From: Mesorhabditis belari
Taxonomy: Eukaryota; Nematoda; Chromadorea; Rhabditida; Rhabditidae
Reading direction: 5' to 3'
NCBI GenBank assembly: GCA_958450365.1
Contig: CAUEEP010000737.1
Span: forward strand, 539,501 to 603,500
DNA length: 64,000 bases
This document shows, piece by piece, positions 1 through 11,869 of the stretch; positions within the stretch are counted from its first letter, which is position 1, and the number at the start of each line of letters is the position of its first letter. The position numbers and the translations under genes were made by a program. The notes below the pieces were generated by a model that was given only the letters and a program-made list of their open reading frames with translations, had not been told where the DNA came from and ran no database searches.

Positions 1-480
1 AAATCACCAAAAGTGAAACTCAGCGGTCTGAGAGAGAAACCTCGTGAGTTTCCTTTTCTTTTATTTGTTAATTTTGCGTTGTTTAGCTCGGCTTCGGTTG
101 AGGGCTGCTTCTTTTGCATCGACGTCAAGTTCAATGGATGATGGTTGTGATCCACGTCGTTCTATGACTCCAAAAAATCGGTTTGTGTCTAACTTTTTTT
201 CAAATTTCCAAAAATTTCCAATTTTAGGCTGGTGTTTGATGAAAGCTCGTTCAAGACGCCAGTAATGTCGCCGACGTTGTTTGAGGAGAAAAAACATTCG
301 CCTCGTTCGGAAAACATTCGGTGAGCAGTTTATTGCTTTCAAATAGTTTACGTGCTTTTTAGAGCAAGAATCATGAGCACCTTCAGACAGAAGACGAATG
401 ATAGAAGACGCAAATCACTACGCGGCTCCGCTACAATTCTCAACTTCCATTTTCATGACTTGCAAATCACTCCAAAGTAG
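1..480 (+). CDS. 3' end of an unknown basic, S/T-P-rich protein (partial)
   Basis: Four spliced segments keep one open frame to a TAG at 478-480: 1-43, 87-180, 228-320 and 363-480, with introns of 42-47 nt ending in TTTAG or TTTTAG. The gene starts outside the window. The visible ~115 residues are basic and serine-rich with proline-directed sites (SMTPKNR, FKTPVMSPTLF) and a basic patch (DRRRKSLRG), which suggests a phosphorylated nuclear protein; this is inference and I do not recognise the family. If the third intron is retained, translation stops at 322-324 instead. AATAAA lies at 569-574, about 110 nt before the RPAP1 start, a spacing that fits two cistrons of one operon. Confidence 0.7.
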
Positions 481-682
481 AGATTAATGAATTTCAAATA
501 AGCTACTTTATTTAGGACTCCAACGAGCCGATGCAGACTTGCCAAGAAAGGCTTTAAATAATTTGTTCAATAAATGTTGTTATAATTTGTTTTCGTTTTT
601 TATAAATATGTACTGTTTGCATTGCAATACTTTAAATCGCTCAACTTGAAACTAGAAGAACATACTTTTTTAAAGATTAAAG

Positions 683-3600
683 ATGATAGCACGACCCAAA
701 CCTGGAGAAACCGAAGATGATCTTAAAAGGCTTGAAGCGGAATTTCAGCAGGGCGATAGTCAGGTCTACTACGAATTTATTGTAAAACTTATCTGGGATT
801 TAGTGTTCCGTCAAAATCAAGCGCCCAATCAAAAAAGCAACGGTAGTTGGAGGCCCAGATCAAAAAGTATTTTTAGCTTTTAAACACTTCAGTTTATATT
901 ATAGCCGTCTTTGAATGCCGTTAAAAATCAACGGGAAGGTTCAAAGCGACCCAACTTGGCCGGACGATTCACGTTGGATTTAGACACTTTACCCGAACTT
1001 GAAAGCTATCAAGTTCTTTTTGACGTCGAAGTGGGAGCTCATGGGGGTTTTATTAAACAGAATCATTTAGGAGCGCAACACTGATCTACTTGATCTTCAA
1101 CCGACAACAAGCAAACTGCCAGCATCAACCCTGAAAAGCTACTCAGAAGATGACGGTTTTCCAGAGGTTAGTTTGTACTTTGTTAAAGTCAACTCTCGAT
1201 ACAACGATTTTGAAATTCTAAAACACGCCCTTGCTTTTTGCGCAGCTGCCCAGCAAAACGCAATCGTTGGCCTTTCAAGGCAGCTACGCAAAAAATTTGG
1301 GCGCGTTTTAGAATCGTTAAATCGAAATTTTTGGTCCCGAGCGAATCGTTAAATCGAGAGTCAACTGTATTAAATTTTATTGTTTTTAACAGGCTATTGA
1401 TCTCTCATCTTACTACAAAGTTGGCAGTGCGAAAAGACAAGCCGATGCTGGGAAAAGTTATTTTGCAACTGAGTTCGACCGCCTTAATGGCCACATTGAA
1501 GGTAGGGACAAATTTACCAAAACTTTGATTTGGTATTCAGTTAAGACTGTATGCACTATTTTAGATGCGAGACATGACCCCATCGAGGAAGATTCAATTA
1601 CGGCGTTAGCAAGTGAGACGCAAAATGATTTTGAAGAGGAAAACGTGAAACGGCTGGCTGCGATGAAAAATGATGAACTTGTAGCAGCACGCAAAGAAAT
1701 TGAAGAAAAGCTTGGTAAGTAGTTAGCCTGTAGCGTTAAAATAATTGATTTTATCAAATAAACGACAGCTTTTTAGATCCGAAGTTGTTGGAATTCTTGA
1801 AGAACCGGCATAAGTCAAAAAACGCTAAACCTTCATCTGAGGCTCTAGCAAAGCCTCAAGGTAGTTGAACTATTTATTGAATGAATACTTAAATTTTTTA
1901 GTTTCCCAATATAAACAAGCGAAGCTGCTACGCGAACAGGGATTGGCGGAGGAAAAAAATGAAGTAGAATAATCTTAGCTACTATTAAAAAAATAGTTTA
2001 GCCGCAAACTTCTATATCTACCGAAGCTATCAGACAATTAGAAGTGTTGGAGGAGTTTGCAGATTGGAAAGCAGAAGAAAAGTACGACAGATTAGCTGCC
2101 GTAAGTTTTTTTAGCATCTAGCGTTTTAAAAATCTGCTTGTTTTAGGATGCAGTTCAACTCGACTTATTGACGAAATGCGCTCGAAGAGTGATTCCAAGA
2201 CAAGAACACCAAGCCACTCGTCTATTTGATCTATTGAAAGCCTCTACCAGGTTTTCTTTAATTGCATTACTTCAAAAAATACCATTTAGAACCGAAGCAC
2301 CAAATTCGACACTCGAGTTAGCGAGAAGTAAAATTGACGAGATTAAGAAACTCTACCTTGAAGAAATGTAAAATTTTATTTTATTCTTAATGCGTAACGG
2401 TTCAGTAACGTTGGTGGAAAGCAGGTCCAGCGGTTTGCAAATGGACTAAATCCGGTAGTGGATGGCTCATGGATGTTGCGACCGATCCGAAGCGTTTTGG
2501 ATGCAATGCAGAAATCGGAAAGGTCTGGTTCAGTACGTGTTTTAGTTTGAGTTCGATAATTCAGGTCTTCTACCACAGATGATCTCGACATCGTTCGTTT
2601 AACGCTAATGTGGACGGCGTTACTTTTTGCAGAAAGACCGACACTATTCTATACAATGGTTGACCCCAGCGATTTTTATGTACGACTGGCAGAACTTTAT
2701 ATTTTGGGTTGGTAGTAAAACATTTTCTCTCAAAATTTAAGTTTAGGCCCAGAATTGTTTACCGATACGATTATTGAAGAGTGCACATCGATGCTCTTGG
2801 AGCAATTTTTGTTGCCTCAATCGCGAAAAGGGCAACTAATTCTTCGACTTGAACGACCCGTGGCGGGCCTTGACGCTTTCATGCCATTGTATGACTTATT
2901 TTATTTTGGAGTTTTCAAATTTTTTTAGTTACGAAGAGCTGTTAACAAAGTACGAGGAGTTTTCCGTTGGGCATATTGGATTCTCAAAGGTTTGATGGAA
3001 AGTCCTTTGAAAATTAAATTTTATTTAGATCATCTTACTTGGTGCTTATGGAAACAGCGCTCTTAGTGATGCCCTTGAATGTCAATTAACGCTATGGAGT
3101 AGTCGGAGAAATGTTGTACGAGAGATGACAACGTCTTCCAATGTATTGGTAATGTTCAGCAAATTGATAATCCAATAGTATATATTATTTCAGAAGCCGC
3201 TTCTTGACTTCATCAAAGAAATATCAGAGAATGCGGCTAAAGCTAAAGAGGAGACTTGCTACGTACAGTACAGGTTGTTTATAAGATTTGTTTAAGTTGC
3301 AAACGTTTGTTCAGCATGCTCTTGTCGGAATATGCAGGTGCTCTTCGTTCTCGTCGAGTGGAAAAGGAAAGAAATTCGGGAGCGTTTATGATTGCCGCGA
3401 ACGAGCTTGGAGCTTTTGTTTTGAGACACACCAGTGCTAAAGAGGTCAATCGTTTCAAATTTAATTCAATGTTTTTCTTTAGAATGTCGAATTATCAACA
3501 CCGAGTTTGAAAGATTTCGATTCGCTGGTTTGCGTCTTACGAGAAGCTGTCAAAGACGTTCTGACCATTTGAGGTGTTGTTTTTCTTGCATTGTTGAAAC

Positions 3601-3859
3601 GTTGTTGATTTGGAATAAATGCCAATAAATTTATTCAAAATACGGGAGCAATTTGTGGTGACCGATGCTTTGTGGTTGGTGGGGTGGGTTCTCGTGATGG
3701 AGACGGGCGAAGAGCTTGAGCCCAAGACTCAAGAAGCACTAAAGTTACTTTGATGATCTCGGGGAAACCAATTTACGTAGCATGCAAAATCTTGATATTC
3801 AATTTGTAAGTCTTGTTCGCTTACTTGAAGGCATTGTTGACGTATCACTTTTGATATAA
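683..3859 (+). CDS. RPAP1: RPAP1, RNA polymerase II-associated protein 1
   Basis: RPAP1 is an RNA polymerase II assembly, import and Mediator-linked factor. The start encodes RPKPGETEDDL, close to the N-terminus of animal RPAP1. Residues from exons 1393-1860 match the RPAP1_N region: GKSYFATEF, then ENVKRLAAMKNDEL and LDPKLLEFLKNR. An acidic/helical C-terminal part follows. The exons I placed are 683-763, 804-866, 905-1012, 1071-1166, 1393-1501, 1565-1714, 1777-1860, 1902-1963, 2002-2100, 2147-2250, 2290-2367, 2406-2522, 2565-2707, 2747-2888, 2929-2989, 3029-3142, 3194-3273, 3315-3444 and from 3483. All keep phase, with introns mostly 37-50 nt. The 3' end is uncertain. One reading stops at TGA 3570-3572. 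A second uses a donor at 3558 and adds exons 3649-3743 and 3781-3859, followed by AATAAA near 3878. The second is preferred because phase and the poly(A) signal agree. Intron 1167-1392 holds a palindrome. Confidence 0.88.
1187..1366. repeat. Imperfect inverted repeat inside an RPAP1 intron
   Basis: AGTCAACTCTCGAT near 1187 is the reverse complement of ATCGAGAGTCAACT ending at 1366, and the inner arms (AAACACGCCC against GGGCGCGTTTT) also pair. It looks like a small foldback insertion that enlarged an otherwise ~40-nt intron to 226 nt. A splice acceptor inside it (CAG at 1243-1245) precedes a short in-frame coding-like stretch, so part of it may act as an extra exon. Confidence 0.6.
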
Positions 3860-4735
3860 ATAGCTGAAGTGCTCATGAATAAAAGGAAAATGAGCACAAG
3901 AGGGCGCATCACTGTAAAAAAAAAGTGGAAATTTGTGCTGGCGGGCTTGATTGGCTTCTGAAATCAGTGATTATGCGGATAATTTAGATCGAAGGAATTA
4001 GATATTGAAAGAGTTAATTTGTGAAAGGAAGTTGGTGTTGTTTGCACTCAAAGGGGGGAGGGGGTTGGTTTACCTTTATTGGCAGGTGTCACTTTTGGGT
4101 CTTTAGGGAGTTTCATCGTGGGTCATTTCTTTTATGGGAACTGTTTTTCAAGTATAGCTACCAAATACTTTATAGTAACCGGCTATTTTACACCCTTCTC
4201 AAATGACAGTTTCTGAAATACAATGAGATACAAAGACTAAACTTTACAGTAAATTTCAAGCCAAAAATTTGACAAATTTGACAAATTTGGCAAATTTAGC
4301 AAAAATTGGCGAGCCAGAAAGTGTAAAGAGATAGGCTCATATGGTGAGATTGGAGAAATGTGTCCCGGGATTAGCAGGCGCTCACCCCAGCCACCATTTC
4401 CGGAGTTGTCTCTTCCCATCTTGGGCCTATCGAAAGCGCCAGATGTGAGAATATTTCGCATCCGATATTCGAAGATAGGTGTCAATAAGCAAAGTGAGTT
4501 AATATTGAGTTAATTGAATAGTCAAAAAGATGAACGTTTCAAAATTAAACTTTGGTAGAAGTGGATGGAGTTTAGATGATGGGCAAAGTGGCTAAAGCGT
4601 TTCCTGAAAGATGAAAGAAAGATGGCTACAGTACGCTACAGTACTCTAAGAGTCTTTTTCATTTTAATCAAGTGAGCTTGGTGGCCTTTATCAGCTAAGA
4701 AACAATTCTAAAATGAGGGATTCACCAAAAGACTA

Positions 4736-4800
4736 GGATTACGATACCTTTAGCTAAGGCGCATTTTAGAAAACTCTATTCTAGAGGGATACTATAACCA
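4736..4800 (+). repeat. Dispersed TTACGGTA/TTTTAGAAAAC repeat, diverged copy
   Basis: The order is GGATTACGATACC, then GCGCATTTTAGAAAAC, then an AGAGGGATAC block. The same order of blocks occurs at 5268, 26861 and 63251. Confidence 0.45.
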
Positions 4801-5267
4801 AATTCCAATCAAATTCAAAGAAAAAAGCACCAAATTTCGAGTTCTTATAAGGATGACCAAAACCCCAAGACTACAAAGAAGGAAAACAATTTTCGGATGA
4901 ACAAGAAATGAGGCCAAACGACAGTGAGGCTCATCCCAAATAACGAGAGTTCCGAATTGGTAAGTGCTGTGACCCGAGTTGGAGATGGGAAAGGAAAGGT
5001 GAGGTGAATCCAAAGGAGAGGATCGATGACAATACCCATTTCCCCCCCTTACTATTCAACAATCTCACCCCGAAAAAAGGAAAGGGAAAGACTCATTATG
5101 AAGAGGGAGGATACAATTCGCGCACCACCACATTGTCCTTCTCTTATGGTCAATCAAATAACTCGTCTTTCTTTCTCGTGTGGTCAAATACTTTTGAGAG
5201 ACTGGCTAATTGAGAACGAGATCCGTTTCTTTGGAAAAAAAAGCCTGTAGGGAACGCTGCAATCATG

Positions 5268-5332
5268 GGATTACGGTAGCGGGTGCATTTTTTAGAAAAA
5301 AACTTTGACAAAAGCATTAAGTGGCACCTCGA
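5268..5332 (+). repeat. Dispersed TTACGGTA/TTTTAGAAAAC repeat
   Basis: GGATTACGGTAGCGGGTGCA is followed by TTTTTTAGAAAA and a weakly matching tail. It belongs to the same family as 4736, 26861, 32089 and 63251. Confidence 0.45.
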
Positions 5333-6357
5333 TAGCACCAAGAATCTTATCGTAACCCAGAAATAGCTTTGTTAAAAGATATTACGGTGAGTCACTACCT
5401 AAAGCTTTCCTATCAAATCTAAAAAAACAACGTAATCCATCAGACAACTTCATTAGTGTTTAGGCAAAAACATTGAAGAAGAATCCAGAATCCCAAAGGA
5501 TGACTTGATGATTGGAGGAGAAGAATGGGGAAAGAAAGAAGAAAAGAGGGTCTGGATTGAAATTTGACTCTTCTGGGAGCCGATCCCCATTTTCTCTCAA
5601 ATATCCCCACCTTTCATTCAATCTAAATACCGACAAACGGCCGGCAGTCAACAAAGTCGTTCACTGAATGTAAAGATGGGGTTAAAGAATAAAAGAAGCA
5701 AGGTAAAGGATCACTGGCTACTAATATGTAAACTAGATACTAGTAAATCCCTAGACACGAATGCGGATTAAAATGAAAACGAACCATTACCCCATAAATT
5801 TATGAAGTGCATTATGCTTATTGTATTTGCCTGAACGAATAATTCAAGTCTAAAGAAAAACAACAATGTATCTCGTTTGTGCCTAGGTTTTCTCTTTAAA
5901 AGGCTCCCCTTTTGGTCATCCTTACCTAACGAGGCCTAACGCATCCATCGGGCTCATTCACAGCGGAAAACCTAATTCCGTCGGCCATCTTTTCATACAA
6001 CATCGGTTTTAGGACTTGTAACATTATTGGCAATGAGCAAAGAAAATGCTCTTTCATAAAATATTGAATGAAAAAGAGTCTCATCCAAAAAATATAGCTT
6101 AAAAAATGACAGATAATGAGACGCTGGGCGTTTCAAATTTGAATTTTAAACAATGCCCCTCATTTTTTGCAAACAAAGCCAATTTCTTTCCAATTTCATA
6201 TGAAAATGCTCAGGAAAAATGCCGATCAAATCTTTGGCATTTGGGCATTTTACAAAATATTCAACAAACTTTAACAATTTTATTTAAACCAAAAACTGGG
6301 CATTAAGAACAACGTATTAAAAACAATGTAAGAATTAAACCTTTCACTTCCATACGT

Positions 6358-7835
6358 TTATGAAGGCGAAGGCTCGGGTGACTTGTTGCTGTGAACTGAT
6401 GGTTCTTGTGAGACGCTCTTCTCACGCGAAGGAGACTTTGAAGCCGAATGACGAGGCCTAAATTAATAACATTGTATGATAATATTCCGGGAGTAATTAC
6501 CACAAAGTGACTTCATAAAGAAAATCACTCTAACAAAAAGGCCTGTTACGATTGTATTTTAAAGAAAATAAACCTTACTGTTTTGGAGCTGGTGATCTGC
6601 TTCGAGAGCCCCCGTCGCGTCGCGAACGACGTGGCGACCTTGAGCGGCTTGAGAGAGCCCTTGAACGAGATCGAGCTCTTGAACGAGAGCGACTAAAAGC
6701 AAGTGCAGAAAGAAGTTTTAGTCAAGTATACCGATAATCCTCATTGTTACGTCTAGGCGAGAGTCGGCGGTTACTTCCAGCAATTGAAAAGTCCACACGG
6801 ATTTCCCTACCGCCAATCTAAAATTAGAATGGTTAAGTTTATGTTAAAAGGAATAACGTTTAAATTTCAAATGGGGTAAACGCACGTTAGCTCCCATCAT
6901 CCGGTCTCGAGCACGAGTTGCATCCTTCGTCGTATCAAAGTAGATAAAAGCATAGCCCCTTGACTCACGGGTGTAGTGATCACGAACAAGGCGGATCTAA
7001 AGCAAACAAATTATTGTTACTGATTTACTGAACCTGTTCAATGTCTCCATATTTTCCAAACAGCTTGTCAAGCTCCCTTTCTGTCGTTGATTTGGGAAGA
7101 TTGAACACACCAAGGCATCTAAAATATTGTAATCAATGAAGCTCGCATAAAAAATACCTATTTGGCTCTGGATTATAGCGATTTCCATAAGTATGACGAC
7201 GGGATTTTCTGTCAACGCGAGGAGGTGACCTAAACTCACATTCATTCGTTTTTATTTGAGTCGCACAAAAGAGTTTGGACTAAAATAAATAATGATAAAG
7301 GTACCTGCTATAAGAGCGTCGATACGAGCGTTTCCTATCCCGACTCATCGATGGCGAACGAGATCCACGGCTTACAGAACGAGAAAGAGAGCGGCCACGA
7401 TGCTGAATTGTCACGAAACATTGAGTTGAACATTTGAGAATTTACGGATTGCTTTGAATTTCTCTTGCCTTAATTATAAGTTTAACTTGGTAACTGAATT
7501 TTCTTGGTGCACTAAAGCAGAATACAATCGACTCTAAATTTTAAAGAACCCTAGGGGTCAGTGCCACTTTTTTTATTTTGTTGAACAACGTAATTAGAGA
7601 ATCCATTGCAAAGTGTTCAATTACCCTAGTCACAGCTTGACAAATGTTCTTCAGAATAGAACCTCTAGCGGAAATTAAACTTTAATGTAAGCAAACTTCT
7701 TCATAACTTGCTTTAACGCTGGGTAGTTTGTTACAACAATTGAAAAGTCGATTGTATTTCAAGGAAAGACAATACCTTGCGTCGAACCGGGCTACGGCTG
7801 AGCGATCGGCTTCTTCCTCTTGGAGAAACAACCAT
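6358..7835 (-). CDS. rsp-8: Tra2/RSP-8-like SR splicing factor
   Basis: This is a complete 241-residue RS-RRM-RS protein of the Transformer-2 family, which binds exonic enhancers and regulates alternative splicing in the nucleus. The eight exons, in coding order, are 7835-7776, 7402-7305, 7229-7158, 7118-7034, 6996-6886, 6817-6732, 6692-6579 and 6457-6358; every junction keeps phase. The N-terminal RS region starts MVVSPRGRSRSLSRS. The RRM has RNP2 CLGVFNL and RNP1 RGYAFIYF. After the RRM (GREIRVDFSIAGS) comes a second RS domain (RSRSRARSRSRALSSRSRS). A likely trans-splice acceptor (GAGGCAG) lies 6 nt before the ATG. The stop of the upstream membrane-protein gene is about 200 nt away with AATAAA between, so the two may be co-transcribed. 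Confidence 0.9.
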
Positions 7836-8039
7836 TGCACGCTGCCTCAAGAAAGCAATATTCCCTTTTTTTCACTTTTTTACATTTCGCAGATATCAAT
7901 AGACATGCTATCGCAAAATAGAAGAAGAATTCTAAGATCTTTCAGCTTTATTCACAGATATGGAATGATAACTTGCAAATTTGAAAACACAAAATAACAT
8001 GATACCCAAACCATAAGTTGAGAAATTAGCAGTTCATTA

Positions 8040-9168
8040 TTACTTTTGCTTTGATTCGCCGCGGAAGCTCTTCCACTGGGCTTTCACTTGATCAAGTCCC
8101 TCGTAGAAACCATCGATTACCTAAATCAAATAAAAATGTTTGCCAAAACAAAGTAAATTTACTTCTCCTTGGACGTCAAAAAGATTCTCGGTCTCGTCAA
8201 ATCTATCCTTGATCTCCGCAATGTAGGTGACGAAACCGTTCAAGTTTGAGCCAGTGAGTACGACGGTGCCTTTGTCCTTCAATACAGTGAGTTGATCATT
8301 TAGATGTTGATTAGACGTATCAATGCCGCTCATCGTGACTTCTTCCAAGTTCATCCTAAACCAATGAATAGGCGAAATAAGTATATAGAAAAAAACCACT
8401 TTTTAAAATCAAGTTGCTTCACTGATGTGACTGCGTCGCCAACGGCCGTGCGGACGTACGAGCTTGTTTGTTCAATGGTGGCTCCCATGTTCCATTCAAT
8501 CTTCATGACTCTAGCGACAATGGTCGTTGACAACTTGTAGAAGAAAAGTGGTATCTAAGGAGTTTCAAAATTGAAATACAAATTGCTACCTATACCTTAA
8601 TAAGTCCCGTCACATCGTCCAAATCAACCCAGTGAGTAAAGACGTAGTCGCAAAGGAAAGAGATGATCGAGGTGATTACTGCCAGAGCCAACAATCCAAA
8701 AATGACACCTGTGCCCACCACGATGCGCACCCATTTAGCCACAACATCACGACCAGAACCGATAACCGTATTGGCAGAATCAATACCTGAAACAAAACAT
8801 TAACAATTTATTCACTAAACACAAACCATAGTTGTAGAGGCTTTCGGTGCGGCCCTTTGCAAAATTGGCGGTGTTGGCAATCCTATCGTAGAGAAGCATT
8901 GCGAAATCGACTTCTTTCTAAATATATGATAAATACAATTTCTAAATATTCTTTCTATAAATATCTAAAATCTAGATACGACTTTTAACTTTAAATCAAA
9001 TCTTGTAAAGAAAAGTGGAAATGCGAACTTTCCGACGGCACTTTTGCGATTGCGAGTTACGGTAATGCCCGACAAAATTTAACGGATACGGTATATTTTC
9101 AGTGCATGATAGAATCACAGGAAGACAGTCGTCGGCTTCGCATTATTACTCTTTTCTACCGCCATCAT
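8040..9168 (-). CDS. Small one-TM protein, nematode-type, unknown function
   Basis: The exons are 9168-9127, 8917-8827, 8786-8596, 8554-8400, 8355-8163 and 8120-8040, giving about 250 residues in one phase. A hydrophobic segment (VVGTGVIFGLLALAVITSII) near residues 66-86 is followed by amphipathic helical sequence and a soluble C-terminus ending in GESKQK. A helical, membrane-associated protein is all that can be read, and I do not recognise the family. Exon 1 (MMAVEKSNNAKPTT) is the least certain; it is chosen because it gives an in-phase start ahead of exon 8917. The gene lies between the innexin and the Tra2-like gene on the same strand at 200-310 nt spacing. Confidence 0.72.
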
Positions 9169-9479
9169 AAAATGATTTAGATATTAACGATTCAACAGTT
9201 ACTACCGTCCTTTCATAAACAAATTTTCGACACACATTTATTAAACAAACAACTAAAGCTATTTTAGAAATTCTATACAAATACAATCGAAACAATAAAT
9301 AGGATAGACAACAAAAGCCTTTTCATTAAAGGCACAAAGCACCGAAACAAAAAGGACAACAAAAGGGGGCAAATCAAAGACACTACTGAAAACATTGGCA
9401 AAACTATAACATACAAAAGTGAAAACATTAAACAAATAACAATAAAAACAATAATAGCGGCCAATCGACTCCATTTACT

Positions 9480-11421
9480 TTACTTGCGAGGGCTTTTGTA
9501 GGAAGATTGTTCCTTTGATAAACGATCGCCAATTCCAGAACTTGTAGAAGATGGAGTCCGTTGAAATGAAGATTTGGAAGTCGTCGTTGGTATTCTTGAA
9601 GGTTGTTCTTGTTCTGTTGATGGCTTGCGGACCATTGGGCGGATGAGTGAAGTTGAGCGTGTGGTCAAAAGATTTGAAGGTGACTAAAATCGAATTTACA
9701 AAAAATAAAAATCAAGCTGACTAATTTTTCCCCGGATAAAGGCCGACTTTTTGAAGGGGACAACACATTGCTACTGTGATTGCCGAGATAGTTGAGGGTG
9801 CCTCGAGTTGGAAGAATGGGCTGTGATTCTCTAAAACGCGACATTTGAAATTTTTAATTGAATCACGTTTTATGAATACACCTTAAAATACGAAAGAAAG
9901 CCTTACACTGTCCGACTCACTGAAAAGTTCCAAATGCATTGCGCCATTTCAGCTGATACTTGATTGCCAGCCATCTCCTTTATAAACCACAGTGCCATGC
10001 AACCATCGGCCTAGAGGCTTTGCTTTTTTTTGTTATTTAACAAAAACCAACCATTAGAACCGAGTTTATGAAATATTCCGAAAGATGATTTGACGGCAAT
10101 GAGATATGTGCCGGGCTTGCTTGTCCAACAGCTGAACCCATCGCCAACGACTTTGGAGTCTAATTCATACTTTTAATTTTGTTTTATAAATCATATTTCT
10201 AAAACTCACAGGCAAATATTTTGAAGCACAATAAATCCTCCATCGTGGTAACAGTAGAAACAACGTGTAATGAATGGCCATCAGAAACGTGATGATGAAG
10301 AGGAAACTGAGCCAGAAGAACAGGAAAACGTAGAGTTGCTCATAAACGCTGTTGATGGAGATAAAGCAGTTTGCTTGAAGCATTTGATTTGGAGTCGTGA
10401 TGTTCAGCGATCCTTTCTAAATGATCTTTGATCAAAGATAACCGAGTTCTAAAAACCTCGTATCCATAATCGTCAGGCACATAACAAATTGCTTTCTTTG
10501 GAAATTTCCTCATCGATTCTTTGGATGGGCGAATAAAGACTTCCCTTCATCAACTAAATAAAGAAAGAAATAAACTTAAATTTAACGATATTTTTACCTC
10601 AAATCCCCAGAAGATTGAAGTGCTATCAACCAGAAACATGCAGATTCCAAATTGAGCAATCAGGTTCAACACTTGGAGCCATTTTTGAACGACATACAGA
10701 AGTACCGCTAGTTGACCTTGTAAGCAGCGTCGTCTAAAAATAACAAATTGCGATTCAATAAACCATCAACCAAAACCACCTTTCTTGTGGAGATCCAAGA
10801 CTGCGCAGCAAAAACTCGCAAATTGCTTCAACTTCTTTCATTCTTTCTTCACCTTTCAATGATTTTATGCAACGAGCCTGTGAAATCGCCGAGACGGTTT
10901 GATTAACTTAAACAACGCTTTTAATAAACTAGAAGAACACACATTTGTTACCATTTTTGAATGATAAAGCAAAAGCTGTCCATGCACATTTTGGAATTGC
11001 GAAGAGAACCAGTTGAAGAATAAACAAGTAAGGCATCCACTAAACAAAATGATGATTAACAAACATCAAAATAAATCTTTACTTGAAAGTTTCGGACGAA
11101 AAAGTCTGCAAATCCAACGGGGACGAATGCATTCGGGCTGTTTGATGCATCATCGACAATTTGAAATCTTCCTTGGGTAAAGCAATACTCATTGTAGAAT
11201 CCTTGCCAGATAGCTAAAGTTAAAAGATTAAAAAGTCATTAATGTAACAATTTACCAGGCTTCCCCGCCACAATACACTTCATTGGGTGACCGAAGTTTT
11301 GGAAGATCATTGCCAAACACATGAAGAAGGCGAGAATTGCATTCGTGATCACACAATTGAAAATGTCAACAAAATCGAAGAATGGCGGCAGCAAGGCCAA
11401 CATACCGTCCGATTTCATCAT
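9480..11421 (-). CDS. Divergent innexin (gap-junction subunit) with an apparent frameshift
   Basis: Innexins form invertebrate gap junctions. The four hydrophobic segments are in order: VITNAILAFFMCLAMIF, then WMPYLFILQLVLFAIP, then VLNLIAQFGICMFLV with WGFE, then YVFLFFWLSFLFIITF. Family-like motifs include EYCFTQGRF in loop 1 and FPKKAICYV before the second-loop cysteines. The N-terminus is short (MMKSDGMLALLPP) and lacks the usual YVGxPI block (HPMKCIV instead). The C-terminal tail is serine/proline-rich and ends SSYKSPRK. A likely trans-splice acceptor lies 2 nt before the ATG. All junctions keep phase except near 10495-10560, where the frame after WGFE must shift by one base to reach the FPKK segment. 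This is either an assembly indel or a real lesion. Confidence 0.85.
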
Positions 11422-11869
11422 CACTAAAAGAAAATACCTTGATTGTGTTCAATGAGAAAAAGTGGCAAAAACAAGAACGGCACCTCAATCCCTAACTCGC
11501 GTCAATGATTTTTGTGTGGAAGAAACTTTTTGTCTTGGCTAAATACCCATTAACTACAGTAAGATGTAAAGTGTCGCAAAAGAAATCACCAATGGGTTCT
11601 CAATCTTCCAATCAACTTAAATATCGTAATATCGTTAGTAAATCGTTCTGAACTATAGATTTCGTAGTCTGAAAGAAACCCAGGCCTGTATGATAGAGCT
11701 TGTGTTGTTAGTGACCGATTGGGTACTAGGCTAGTTGAGGTTGGCACAATTTTTTTGAAAACCACTTTTTCTGAGGTAATTTTCTGCGTAGATTCCGAAA
11801 AACTACATCTATTGTTTCTTCTGGTTTTGAGTTTTAATATTTTGTTTTTATGTTTGTGACCCCTAAAGA

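Larger units (their letters stand above)
3860..6280. other. Intergenic, no supported gene
   Basis: Only short unsupported open frames are present. The stretch is AT-rich with local repeats, such as a run of CAAATTTGA-type units near 4260-4310 and two copies of the dispersed TTACGGTA repeat. The poly(A) signal of the Tra2-like gene (TTTATT on this strand) lies near 6285. Confidence 0.6.

Noticed and set aside
4792..5039. Hydrophobic minus-strand frames
   Set aside because: No family motif and no splice or poly(A) signals around them.
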